From positions 124,001 to 188,000 of the forward strand of contig NZ_JYNO01000011.1 in assembly GCF_000934745.1 (NCBI RefSeq): 64,000 nucleotides of DNA, in the 5' to 3' direction. A program made the translations under genes and the position numbers. Below are positions 44,001 through 52,719 of the stretch, piece by piece (position 1 is the stretch's first letter; each line of letters starts with the position of its first letter). Below the pieces are notes generated by a model. The model saw only the letters and a list, made by a program, of their open reading frames with translations. It had not been told where the DNA came from and did no database searches. This stretch comes from Desulfonatronum thioautotrophicum. GTDB taxonomy: Bacteria > Desulfobacterota > Desulfovibrionia > Desulfovibrionales > Desulfonatronaceae.

Positions 44001-45004
44001 TCTACCGCCGCCTCCAGGTATTCCGGGGCGAGAAAGGCCTTGACCCGCTCCATGCCGGGAACCTCGGCAATGGTTTCCTGTTCCTTGAGAAAGCGGGCGG
44101 TCTGCAGGAAAACCTCCGCGATCTCCCCCGGTGTCTCGGAAGTTCCGAGATACGCTGCTGATAATTGTTCCGTCCCGTCGAGAAAGACCAGACTGTTCAT
44201 CTGGCGCAGGGCCTCTTCCAGGGACAGGTCCAGTTCCGAGGCAATGGCCCCGGCCGCGGTGGCCGGATCCGAGCGGATCAGTTCCACGGCACGAATCTGG
44301 TTGCGCAGGTAGGCGGTCACGATTTCAGGATGGCGCTGGGCAAAGCCGTTGCGAACGATGCCAATGTCCCCGGTCAGGTAGCCTTCCCGGGCCAATGCGC
44401 CGCTGGAGATCAGCACCCGTCCCCCGGCCTGGAGCATGGCCGCAAGGGTGGGCTCCCAGACGAAACCGGCGTCAATATCCCCGCGCAGCCAGGCGGCGAG
44501 CATTTCCGTGGGCGGCATGTCCAGGATGCGCACTTCCCCGGGATCGATCCCTGCCAGGCGCAGTGCTGTGAGCAGGTGATAATGGGTGGTGGCGCCGAAG
44601 GGCGCGGCAACGGTCTTGCCCCGCAGATCGCTCAGGTTGCGGACCGTGTCGTCGTCGCGGACCACCAGGGCTTCGTTGTCGGCAATGATGTCGTGGATCC
44701 AGATCACCCGGGCGGGGACGCCCTGGGCCATGGCCACGGCGGTTGTTGAACTACCGCCCAGGCCCACGTCCACCGACCCGGCGGCGATTGCCGCGTTTAG
44801 TTCAGTGCCGGAATTGAACTGGACCCATTGGACGTCCGCACCAAGGGTCTCTTCATGCCAGTTCAGTTGTTTGGCGACCATTTCGCCGTTGGGAATGGAT
44901 TGGTAGCCAATGACGATGGCTGGCGACTCCGGTTCTCCGGCGCATCCGGCGGCCAGCGCAAGCAGTACAGACAACAGGCATCCAGTCAGCAGATTCGTGC
45001 GCAT
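43997..45004 (-). CDS. ABC transporter substrate-binding lipoprotein, TauA-like
   Basis: A 335-residue protein from ATG 45004 with a lipobox (LLALAAGC) at about residue 20. TauA/SsuA-like blocks: IVIGYQSIPNGEMVAKQ, GSVDVGLGGSSTTAVAMAQG, IIADNEALVVRDD, LSDLRGKTVAAPFGATTHYHLLTALRLAG (split), DAGFVWEPTLAAM and GYLTGDIGIVRN. The GGSS-TTA and TTHYH motifs resemble taurine-binding TauA. It shares one base with tauC stop (TAATG). Confidence 0.85.
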   Translation of the reverse strand: MRTNLLTGCLLSVLLALAAGCAGEPESPAIVIGYQSIPNGEMVAKQLNWHEETLGADVQWVQFNSGTELNAAIAAGSVDVGLGGSSTTAVAMAQGVPARVIWIHDIIADNEALVVRDDDTVRNLSDLRGKTVAAPFGATTHYHLLTALRLAGIDPGEVRILDMPPTEMLAAWLRGDIDAGFVWEPTLAAMLQAGGRVLISSGALAREGYLTGDIGIVRNGFAQRHPEIVTAYLRNQIRAVELIRSDPATAAGAIASELDLSLEEALRQMNSLVFLDGTEQLSAAYLGTSETPGEIAEVFLQTARFLKEQETIAEVPGMERVKAFLAPEYLEAAVE

Positions 45005-45873
45005 TATTCCTCCTTCCAGGGAACGACCAGGGTTTCCATGATGCGGATCAGCCGGTCCAGCAGCAGACCGGTTGCGCCCATGGTGATGATGCCGACAAAA
45101 ATCAGGTCCGTGCGTAGAAAACGGCCGGCATCCAGTACCAGCCAGCCGATACCATTCACGGCCGCCACAATTTCCGAACTGACCAGGGTGGTGTAGGTGA
45201 AACCGATGCTGACCCGCAGGCCGATGAAAATACCGGGTAGCGCCGAGGGAAAGATGACCCGGCGCAGCAATGGCCAGCCGCTGATCCCCAGACAGCGGGC
45301 GCATTCGATCCGGGAAATTGGAACCTGCCGGACAGCGGTCATGGTGCTGATGTAGATCGGTGGGAAGGCCGCCAGATAGAGCAGGGCGATCTTCGATGTA
45401 TCGCCGATGCCCAGCCAGACGATCAGCAGGGTATAGTAGGCCAGGGGAGGAAGCGGCCGATACATCTCGATCAAGGGGTCCACGACGGCCCGCAGGATCG
45501 CGTTGCGACCCATGATCAGCCCCAGGGGGACCGCCGTGGCAACGGCCAGCCCGAACCCGGTCAGGACACGGTACATGCTGTATCCGAGGTGTTCGAGCAG
45601 GGTCGTGCCCCGGTATCCCTGGAAAAGGACGTGGTGGAAGGTCTTTGCGACGGTTTCCGGTGACGGCATGAACAGCGGCTCCACCAGATGCAGAGTCGTG
45701 ACCAGCCACCACAGCCCCATGAGCGTGACGATGCTTGCGGCGCTGATCAGGCCATGCAGCGCGGTCTGGGCTGTGCAGCCCTGGGTTCGGCGGGATGCTC
45801 GACAGCGCCACACCACGAGCACAAGAATGGTGGCGAGGCATGCACCCCCAGCGATGATCCAGCTCTGTGGCAT
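45004..45873 (-). CDS. ABC transporter permease, TauC-like
   Basis: A 289-residue membrane protein with an extra N-terminal helix then the BPD-transp-1 fold: MYRPLPPLAYYTLLIVWLGIGDTSKIALLYLAAFPPIY (split), RCLGISGWPLLRRVIFPSALPGIFIGLRVS and GIGWLVLDAGRFLRTDLIFVGI. The IGLR and WLG-GD-SK motifs are seen in TauC. First gene of the tauC-tauA-tauB-plsC-olsB-like operon. Confidence 0.87.
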   Translation of the reverse strand: MPQSWIIAGGACLATILVLVVWRCRASRRTQGCTAQTALHGLISAASIVTLMGLWWLVTTLHLVEPLFMPSPETVAKTFHHVLFQGYRGTTLLEHLGYSMYRVLTGFGLAVATAVPLGLIMGRNAILRAVVDPLIEMYRPLPPLAYYTLLIVWLGIGDTSKIALLYLAAFPPIYISTMTAVRQVPISRIECARCLGISGWPLLRRVIFPSALPGIFIGLRVSIGFTYTTLVSSEIVAAVNGIGWLVLDAGRFLRTDLIFVGIITMGATGLLLDRLIRIMETLVVPWKEE

Positions 45874-46115
45874 AAGGGTTTCCGGTCAAGATACGGGCAA
45901 CAAGATATGTACAAAACGAAGAGAGCTGATGGAACGAACAGAAAGACGCATCCTCCGGAGTCGTGTCCGGCAACTGAAGCGGCTATAGGGCATCTTGAGG
46001 AAAGACTGTGTTGAAGAATGTTACCTGGCTGACATTCTTCCATCAAAACCTGCCCGTAGTGTGCGCATCAGCCTGTCCAACCTGGGAACGACAGGCCGGA
46101 GGAGACAAACGCTGT

Positions 46116-46318
46116 CAGCCCGTTGAAAAACTCCCAGTTGCTGCGTCGCTGCAAAAAGTTCAACTGCTCAGATATCAAGAAGGACGCTTCGATCTTGATG
46201 CTATTGCCAAAACGGCAATCGAAGATGTGGCGGAGCCGCGGCCCCTGAGAGCCGGACACAGGACGTATCCGGAGAACATTTTTTTTGCTTCGTGAACCTG
46301 AGGTTGTTGAACGGACTG
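46116..46318 (+). repeat. MITE-like element, copy 2
   Basis: Left end CAGCCCGTTGAAAAACTCCC and right end TTGTTGAACGGACTG are inverted repeats of each other. The inside carries GTTGCTGCGTCGCTGCAAAAAGTTCAA and GGCGGAGCCGCGG blocks (cut short here) shared with the copy at 47868-48073. About 203 bases, non-coding. It fills most of the 472-base gap between tauC and the DUF3047 gene, where nothing else was recognised. Confidence 0.75.
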
Positions 46319-46345
46319 TGGATAAGGATCTTTCAACACTGAGCC

Positions 46346-47047
46346 ATGGTGACTGCTGAACGTATGCAAAGGGAATTTTCTCGAGACAGGGGTCGTCCAT
46401 TTTTTACAGGGATGGCTGTGCTGTGCATCCTGTTTTCCCAGGCCGTCCGCTCATGGTCCGGGGAATTGCTGGTGGACGATTTTGGACAGGGAGCCCGTCC
46501 TGAATGGGAGCACCGGACATTTCGAAATCGCTCTGAAACCCGATACGAGGTGGTTCCCGTGGATGGCGGGATGGCGCTGCGGGCTGAAAGTCTGTCGTCA
46601 GCATCTGGGTATGTGATGCGCATCCGGCTCGACCCCAGGGAGTACCCCGTCCTGGAATGGCGGTGGAAGGTGGAGAATATCCTGGAGAAGGGCGACGCCA
46701 GGACGAAGGCCGGAGATGACTACCCGGCCAGGGTCTATGTGGTGTTCCGGGGGCGAGGCCGATTGCGGTCCACGGTGCTCAATTACATTTGGGCCAACAG
46801 ACTCCCCCAGGGAGAGATGATTCCGAGCAGCTATCATCAGGACGCGATGATGATCGCGGTGCGCAGTGGAACGGACGACGTGGGGCGATGGAAAATGGAG
46901 CGGCGTGATCTGCGCGATGATTATCGCCAGGCGTTTGGTTCCGAACCGCCAATGATCGCTGCCGTGGCGGTGATGACCGACGCCGATGACACCGGAGAGG
47001 CGGCCGTAGCCTATTACGATTTCATCCGCTTTTTGAAGGCCCGGTAA
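46346..47047 (+). CDS. DUF3047 domain protein (exported)
   Basis: Up to 233 residues; later in-frame ATGs at 46364 and 46412 could be the start. A hydrophobic segment GMAVLCILFSQAVRSWSG suggests a signal peptide. The DUF3047 fold is indicated by YPVLEWRWKVENILEKGDARTKAGDDYPARVYVVF (split) and YIWANRLPQGEMIPSSY. Function is unknown; proteins of this family are periplasmic in proteobacteria. It is followed after 143 bases by the peroxiredoxin-like candidate selenoprotein. Confidence 0.78.
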   Translation: MVTAERMQREFSRDRGRPFFTGMAVLCILFSQAVRSWSGELLVDDFGQGARPEWEHRTFRNRSETRYEVVPVDGGMALRAESLSSASGYVMRIRLDPREYPVLEWRWKVENILEKGDARTKAGDDYPARVYVVFRGRGRLRSTVLNYIWANRLPQGEMIPSSYHQDAMMIAVRSGTDDVGRWKMERRDLRDDYRQAFGSEPPMIAAVAVMTDADDTGEAAVAYYDFIRFLKAR

Positions 47048-47190
47048 GTCATTATTTCGTCCCGGTGCTGCAATGCACGAAATCAAGGCCACGGGCTCGA
47101 TGATTCCGGGGTCCGCTGTCAGGCGTGGTCAACCGGTGATCGTGGGGAGATATCTGCAAACTGCAGTGCAACTGAACAAAGGAGGCCGTG

Positions 47191-47679
47191 ATGGCGAAGA
47201 TTGGTTTTGGACTGGATGCCGGGGACGTCATACCCCGTGCAAGGGTTGGGTTGACCACTGGAGAGTCGGTTGAGATCCCTGGGTGGTTCGCTGGGTCGTA
47301 TGGGATTTATCTGCTGTACCGCGGCCACTGGTGAATGTTTTGCCGTCAGCAGTTGGCTGACTTTCAATCGTCCCTGGAATCCATCCAGAGCGAAGGAGTC
47401 TCTATCCTGGCCGGATCAGTGGATCCCCTCGACAAGGCCGAGGAGATGATCGCGGCGACGGGCGTCTCGTTTCCCGTGGCGTATGGACTTGGGGCGGAGG
47501 ATATTTCCCGGTCCATCGGCGTCTATTACAATCCCGAAGCGCCCTATCTGCACGCCGCCGGCTTCATCCTCACTCCGGACGGCACGGTCGCGGTGGGCTG
47601 CTACAGTACCGGACCCATCGGCAGGCTGACCGCGCGGGATGCGCTGGCCCTGATCATCCACTTCAAGAACGCCGCATAA
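47191..47679 (+). CDS. Peroxiredoxin-like candidate selenoprotein (in-frame UGA at codon 48)
   Basis: ATG 47191, with AAAGGAGG upstream, opens a frame MAKIGFGLDAGDVIPRARVG that reaches TGA at 47332-47334 and continues without another stop to 47679 (162 residues). The UGA falls in YRGHW-U-MFCRQQLADF, the exact place of the peroxidatic cysteine in AhpC/TSA-like proteins (family pattern Y-R-G-x-W-C-P-x-C), giving a U-x-x-C redox motif. The rest, FPVAYGLGAEDISRSIGVYY and AGFILTPDGTVAVGCYSTG, is typical Prx-like. A SECIS-like hairpin follows the UGA. Likely a cytosolic peroxide or disulfide reductase. Automated callers would start it at the ATG right after the UGA. Confidence 0.8.
47335..47365 (+). 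promoter_or_regulatory. Candidate bacterial SECIS element (Prx-like gene)
   Basis: GTCAGC (47345-47350), loop AGTTG (47351-47355) and GCTGAC (47356-47361) form a perfect 6-bp stem. G is the second loop base and the loop begins 16 bases after the UGA, matching bacterial SECIS spacing. Confidence 0.65.
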
Positions 47680-47759
47680 CAGCGGGGCCATAAACGGGGC
47701 CATATACGTGGTAAAATTGTAACGACTCAGCACAGCCTGGACAGAGCCTTATTGCGATA

Positions 47760-47850
47760 CTGGATTCCCGCCATCGCGGAACAGACGTGTTTTTCAACGC
47801 CGTTCGCAAGCCAGTCATACCCGCGAAGGCGGGCGCTATCTCTATCCAGG
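47760..47850. repeat. Inverted repeat with CTGGATTCCCGCC ends
   Basis: CTGGATTCCCGCCATCGCGG at the left and CCGCGAAGGCGGG...ATCCAGG at the right are inverted copies. This is the common TGGATTCCCGCCTTCGCGGG-type intergenic repeat of many proteobacteria. No gene is seen in 47680-48146 apart from this and the following MITE-like copy. Confidence 0.7.
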
Positions 47851-47867
47851 CCGCATTACTCGGATGA

Positions 47868-48073
47868 ACTGAGTGGTTACGAAAAACTCGCAATTGCTGG
47901 ATTGCTGCAAAAAGTTCAAACGCTCACGTATCAAGAAATACCCTTCGACCTTGCTTCGATTGCCAGGACGGCAAACGAGAAAATGGCGGAGCCACAGTCC
48001 GCAGGGGCTGGTCACCGAACGTGTCCGGATAGCCTTTTTTTTACTTCGTGCACTTGGGGTTTTTGAACGGGCT
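47868..48073 (+). repeat. MITE-like element, copy 3
   Basis: Left end CTGAGTGGTTACGAAAAACTC (diverged) and right end TTTTTGAACGGGCTG. Internal AATTGCTG, GCTGCAAAAAGTTCAAACGCTC and AAAATGGCGGAGCC blocks match copy 2; the layout and length (about 206 bases) agree. Non-coding, ahead of glucokinase. Confidence 0.7.
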
Positions 48074-48146
48074 GTGGATGAGGACTATTTCAGCACCCAG
48101 ATAAGGCAAAACAGCATATCGAATTGGTATGCGCAAGGAGGGGGGC

Positions 48147-49118
48147 GTGCAGCACATACTCGCGGCGGATATCGGCGGCACCAACAGTCGGTTCGGGCAT
48201 TTTCAGGGTGATGCCCAGGAGGGACTCGCCCTTTTGCAGACCTGTTGGCTGGCCACAAGCTCGGTACGTTCCTTTGGTGAACTCCTGCGTCAATTGTCGG
48301 CGGATGGATTTTCACTCACCGCGGACCAGGCCGATGCGGTGGTCATCGCCGTGGCCGGTCCGGTGGAGCAGGGCAGGTCTGCGGCTCCCCCCTACATCCC
48401 CTGGAAGATTGACCTGACAGCCCCGGATCTGCGCAAAGAGCTCCCCCACGCCAAGCTGATCAACGATTTCGTGGCCCAGGCCTATGCCTGCGTATCGCCT
48501 GTGGGCTGCACCGCTGTGCAGATCCTTCCAGGTGAATCGGAGGTCGATGGGGTGATCGGCGTGCTGGGCGGGGGGACGGCCCTGGGCAAGGCCCTGCTTG
48601 TTCCAGGGCCGGAGGCGGAGTTCCAGGCTTTGCCCTCAGAGGGCGGGCACGCCCTGTTTCCATTCTGTACGGAACAGGAGATGCGCTTCCACGAATTCTA
48701 CCGCCAGCGGGGCGGTTTTTCGGAAATAACCGGAAATCTCGTGATTTCCGGACGCGGGATGCGCTTTGTGCACTGGTTTTTGACTGGTGATGATCTCGAA
48801 CCGCCGGAAGTGGCCGCCCGGTTGACCATGGAGTCGGAAACCCTGGCCTGGCTGGCCCGGCTTCATGGTCGGGCCTGTCGCGGCTTCGCCCTGGAGGTGC
48901 TGGCCCGGGGCGGACTGTTCATTGCCGGCGGTGTGGCGGGAAGGAATCCGCAAATCCTGGGGCATGAACAATTTCGTGCCGAATTCCTGCATTCCGCGAC
49001 CATGGGGCATGTCCTGGAACGCATCCCTGTGCACATGCTGGACGACCAGGACAGCGGGCTGTGGGGCGCGGCCTTTCACGGATGGCGGATACTTGAAGGG
49101 AAAACGCCTCACAACTGA
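48147..49118 (+). CDS. glk: Glucokinase
   Basis: About 323 residues from GTG 48147, chosen because AAGGAGG lies 5 bases upstream; an ATG at 48129 is in frame but poorly placed. ADIGGTNSRFG (ATP phosphate loop), LINDFVAQAYA (sugar-binding Asn-Asp), GVLGGGTALGKALL and PSEGGHALFPF are the Glk family signature. It phosphorylates glucose to glucose 6-phosphate. It opens a sugar cluster with a glucose-dehydrogenase-like SDR and three glycosidases. Confidence 0.9.
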   Translation: MQHILAADIGGTNSRFGHFQGDAQEGLALLQTCWLATSSVRSFGELLRQLSADGFSLTADQADAVVIAVAGPVEQGRSAAPPYIPWKIDLTAPDLRKELPHAKLINDFVAQAYACVSPVGCTAVQILPGESEVDGVIGVLGGGTALGKALLVPGPEAEFQALPSEGGHALFPFCTEQEMRFHEFYRQRGGFSEITGNLVISGRGMRFVHWFLTGDDLEPPEVAARLTMESETLAWLARLHGRACRGFALEVLARGGLFIAGGVAGRNPQILGHEQFRAEFLHSATMGHVLERIPVHMLDDQDSGLWGAAFHGWRILEGKTPHN

Positions 49119-49144
49119 GCTTGAATCGAAACGGAGGAAGCACC

Positions 49145-49969
49145 ATGCAACAATCATTTCCCCAGCCGTCCTTCACATTGGCTGGCCAGACCGCCATCGT
49201 CACCGGAGGCAGCTCGGGCATCGGAGCCGGTATCGCCCATGTTCTGGCCGCGGCAGGGGCCAACGTGGCGGTCAATTATTCCCGGAACAGCGCCGGGGCG
49301 GACAAGGTGGTCAGGCAGATATCCGAGCAGGGATGCCGTGCTGTTGCGATCCAGGCTGACGTGAGCAGCGAGCAGGATGTGGCACGCATGTTCGATCAGA
49401 CCGTGCGCCGTTTCGGCACTGTGGACATTCTGGTCAGCAATGCCGGGCTGCAGCAGGACGCGACCCTGGCCGAGATGACCCTGGAGCAGTGGAACCGGGT
49501 GATCGGGATCAATCTGACCGGGGCCTTCCTGTGCGCCAGGGCCGCGACCCGGGAGTTCCGGCGCCGGGGCATGGTCATTGAGCGATCCGCGGCCCTGGGC
49601 AAGATCATTTTCATCAGCTCGGTGCACGAGACCATTCCCTGGGCCGGGCATGCGAATTATGCGGCCTCCAAGGGCGGACTGATGCTGCTGATGAAGAGCA
49701 TCGCCCAGGAGCTGGGGCCGCAGGGCATCCGGGTGAACAGCGTTGCCCCGGGGGCGGTCAAGACGCCCATCAACCGCGCGGCCTGGGAAACGCCGGAGGC
49801 CGAGGCCGATCTGCTGCGCCTGATACCCCGCCGGCGGGTCGGGGAGACGGCGGATATTGCCAAGGCGGTCCTCTGGCTGGCCTCGGACGACTCGGACTAT
49901 GTGCACGGCACCAGCCTGGTCGTGGACGGCGGGATGACCCTCTATCCCGGATTTGCCACCGGAGGGTGA
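49145..49969 (+). CDS. Short-chain dehydrogenase (glucose 1-dehydrogenase-like)
   Basis: A 274-residue SDR from ATG 49145 with GGAGG upstream. Cofactor motif VTGGSSGIGAGIA, NAG motif VSNAGLQQDATLAEM, catalytic Ser in IIFISSVHETIP and Y-x-x-x-K in HANYAASKGGLM, PG motif SVAPGAVKTPIN. The sequence resembles glucose 1-dehydrogenases (GDH-like), oxidising glucose to gluconolactone; SDR substrate assignment by sequence is weak. Clustered between glucokinase and glycosidases, which favours a sugar substrate. Confidence 0.78.
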   Translation: MQQSFPQPSFTLAGQTAIVTGGSSGIGAGIAHVLAAAGANVAVNYSRNSAGADKVVRQISEQGCRAVAIQADVSSEQDVARMFDQTVRRFGTVDILVSNAGLQQDATLAEMTLEQWNRVIGINLTGAFLCARAATREFRRRGMVIERSAALGKIIFISSVHETIPWAGHANYAASKGGLMLLMKSIAQELGPQGIRVNSVAPGAVKTPINRAAWETPEAEADLLRLIPRRRVGETADIAKAVLWLASDDSDYVHGTSLVVDGGMTLYPGFATGG

Positions 49970-50043
49970 GGCATTCTCGGCGTGTTCATCCCGCTGCGCA
50001 GCATTGCGTAATCAAATCGTCAGCACACAAAAGAGGTATTGCC

Positions 50044-52719
50044 ATGTCCCGTTCGCATCGGAATCAGGAACAACAACGGCTGGAAGCCCAGAGCGGGGGA
50101 ACCGAGGATTGGCGGTTGTGGGGCCCCTACCTGAGCGAGAGGGCCTGGGGGACCGTGCGCGAGGACTACAGCCCGCACGGTTCGGCCTGGGAATATTTCG
50201 ATCATGACCAGGCCCGGTCCCGGGCCTACCGCTGGAACGAGGACGGTCTGGGCGGGATCTGCGATGCGGACCAGCGCCTCTGTCTGGCCGTTTCCCTCTG
50301 GAACGGCCGCGACTCCATTCTCAAGGAACGGATGTTCGGCTTGACCGGGAACCAGGGCAATCACGGGGAGGACGTCAAGGAATGCTTTTTCTACCAGGAC
50401 GCCCTGCCCAGCCACGCCCTGCTGCGCTTCCTGTACAAGTACCCCCAAGCCCCGTTTCCCTACACGGAAATCGAGGCGGAGAACCGGCGGCGTTCCCGTG
50501 ATGAACCGGGTTTCGGCCTACTGGATACAGGCGTCTTTGCGGACGGGCGGTACTGGGACGTGGAGGTCACCTACGCCAAGAAGACCTGTTCCTCCATCCT
50601 GGTCCGGATCACGGCGGTCAATCGCGGCCCGGACCCGGCCGTGCTGCATGTGCTGCCGACCCTCTGGTTTCGCAATACCTGGTCCTGGGGCGGGAATGCC
50701 GGGCAGCGACCGAGCATCCGCTGCGACGGCGCCAGGGGTGCCTCCTGGCGGGTGCGGGCGGACCACCCGGAACTGGGCCCGTACCTGCTGCATGGACGGC
50801 AGGAAGCCCAGTGTCTGTTCACGGAAAATGAGAGCAACCTGGAACGGCTTTTCGGCGTGGCCAACCCGACGGCCTATGTCAAGGACGCGTTTCACCGGAG
50901 GGTGATCGACCAGCACGAGCAGGCGGTGAACCCGGAACAAGTCGGGACCAAGTTTGCGGCCTGGCACGAACTGCGCTGCGGCCCGGGAGAGCAGGCGGTG
51001 GTGGAGCTGGTCCTGGCACCACCGGAGAACACCAGGCCGTTTGCTGCATTCGAGGCGACGATCCAGCGGCGTTTTCGGGAGGCCGATGCATTTTACGAGG
51101 AACTGGCGCCCGCTGCCCGGGGAGAGGATGCCCTGGTGCTGCGCCGGGCCATGGCCGGCATGATCTGGTGCAAGCAGTTCTATCACTTTGATGTGCGGCG
51201 CTGGCTGGACGGCGACCTGGTTCCTCCGCCGGGAGATCGCCGACAGGGCCGCAACCGGGCCTGGGAGCACCTGAGAGCCGCGGACGTGATCTCCATGCCG
51301 GACAGCTGGGAATATCCCTGGTTTGCTGCCTGGGATTTGGCCTATCACTGCATGGTCTTTGCCCATCTGGACGTGGATTTTGCCAAGGAGCAGGTCGAGC
51401 TGCTCCTGAGCCACCGCTACCTGCACCCCAACGGCCAGATTCCGGCCTATGAATGGGCCTTCGGGGACGTCAACCCGCCGGTGCACGCCGTGGCTGCGTT
51501 GAAGGTCTTCCGGGCCGAGCGCACCCAGCGTGGCGGGGGAGACCTGCGCTGGCTGCGCCGCGTCTTCCACAAACTGACCCTGAATTATGTCTGGTGGCTG
51601 AATCGCAAGGACAACGACGGCCTGAACGTGTTCGAGGGCGGATTCATGGGCCTGGACAACATCTCGGTCTATGACCGGTCCAGCCCGTTGCCTCCCGGCT
51701 TCAGCCTGAAGCAGGCCGACGCCACGGGCTGGATGGCCATGTTCGCCCTGAACATGACGGCCATGGCCCTGGAACTGGCCCAGGAGCAGGCGGAATACGA
51801 GGACATGGCCATCCAGTACTACGAGCAGTTCCTGGCCATTGCCAATGCCATTGCCGGTCATGCCGGCAGCGGGGTGTCCCTGTGGGATCCCGAGGACGGG
51901 TTTTTCAAGGATCTGCTGACCACCCCGGATGGAACCTGCCATCGGCTGGACGTATACTCCTACGTTGGGCTGATTCCCCTGTTTGCCTGCGAGATCGTGG
52001 AACCGGAGATTCTGGAAAGGACACCACGGTTCAAGCGTCTCCTGGAGGAGCATGCCGGCGGCCTGTTCAACGGTCACGCCATCTGCGCCTGCCCCGTGGC
52101 CGTCAATGCCCGCGGCGAGCGGCTGCTGTCCCTGGTGGACCATACCATGCTTCCCCATATCCTGCGTCGGCTGCTCAGCAAGGAGGAATTCCTTGCACCG
52201 CACGGTCTGCGCGGGGTGAGCCGGATGCATGCTTCCAAGGCCGATCTGGGGCGTCTGCCGGGCATTGGCCAGGCCCTGATCAGCTATGAGCCGGGGGAGT
52301 CCAGGTCTTCCCTGTTCGGCGGGAATTCCAACTGGCGCGGGCCGGTCTGGATGCCCATCAACTACTCCATTCTTCAGGCCCTGACCAAGTTCCACCGCTA
52401 CCTGGGACCGAACTTCACCGTGAGGGCGCCCAGCCTCGGACAGGGTGAGCTGACCCTGCAGGAGGTCGTCAATCGGCTGGCGGAGCGCCTGGTAGGCCTT
52501 TTTCGCAGGGACGGTGCCGGCCGGGTGCCCGGCCTGCCCGGAGACGCTCCGTTCCAGCATGACCCGCACTGGCGGGATCTGCGATTGTTCCACGAGTATT
52601 TTCACGGCGAGAGCGGACTGGGGCTGGGGGCCTCCCACCAGACCGGATGGACCGGCCTGGCCGCGCTCCTGATCAAGCGGCGCTCGGATCTCCAGGGCCG
52701 CAAGCCGGAGCAGGCATGA
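50044..52719 (+). CDS. GH63-like glucosidase (MGH1-like glycoside hydrolase)
   Basis: A 891-residue protein from ATG 50044. EDWRLWGPYLSERAWGTVREDYS is the hallmark N-terminus of bacterial GH63-like glucosidases; the (alpha/alpha)6 catalytic part includes SWEYPWFAAWDLAYHCMVF (catalytic Asp region), GQIPAYEWAFGDVNPPVHA, and NSNWRGPVWMPINYSILQAL. Lacks a signal peptide, so probably cytosolic. It probably hydrolyses an alpha-glucoside or glucosyl/mannosyl glycerate-type solute. The stop overlaps the following debranching gene (ATGA). Confidence 0.85.
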   Translation: MSRSHRNQEQQRLEAQSGGTEDWRLWGPYLSERAWGTVREDYSPHGSAWEYFDHDQARSRAYRWNEDGLGGICDADQRLCLAVSLWNGRDSILKERMFGLTGNQGNHGEDVKECFFYQDALPSHALLRFLYKYPQAPFPYTEIEAENRRRSRDEPGFGLLDTGVFADGRYWDVEVTYAKKTCSSILVRITAVNRGPDPAVLHVLPTLWFRNTWSWGGNAGQRPSIRCDGARGASWRVRADHPELGPYLLHGRQEAQCLFTENESNLERLFGVANPTAYVKDAFHRRVIDQHEQAVNPEQVGTKFAAWHELRCGPGEQAVVELVLAPPENTRPFAAFEATIQRRFREADAFYEELAPAARGEDALVLRRAMAGMIWCKQFYHFDVRRWLDGDLVPPPGDRRQGRNRAWEHLRAADVISMPDSWEYPWFAAWDLAYHCMVFAHLDVDFAKEQVELLLSHRYLHPNGQIPAYEWAFGDVNPPVHAVAALKVFRAERTQRGGGDLRWLRRVFHKLTLNYVWWLNRKDNDGLNVFEGGFMGLDNISVYDRSSPLPPGFSLKQADATGWMAMFALNMTAMALELAQEQAEYEDMAIQYYEQFLAIANAIAGHAGSGVSLWDPEDGFFKDLLTTPDGTCHRLDVYSYVGLIPLFACEIVEPEILERTPRFKRLLEEHAGGLFNGHAICACPVAVNARGERLLSLVDHTMLPHILRRLLSKEEFLAPHGLRGVSRMHASKADLGRLPGIGQALISYEPGESRSSLFGGNSNWRGPVWMPINYSILQALTKFHRYLGPNFTVRAPSLGQGELTLQEVVNRLAERLVGLFRRDGAGRVPGLPGDAPFQHDPHWRDLRLFHEYFHGESGLGLGASHQTGWTGLAALLIKRRSDLQGRKPEQA

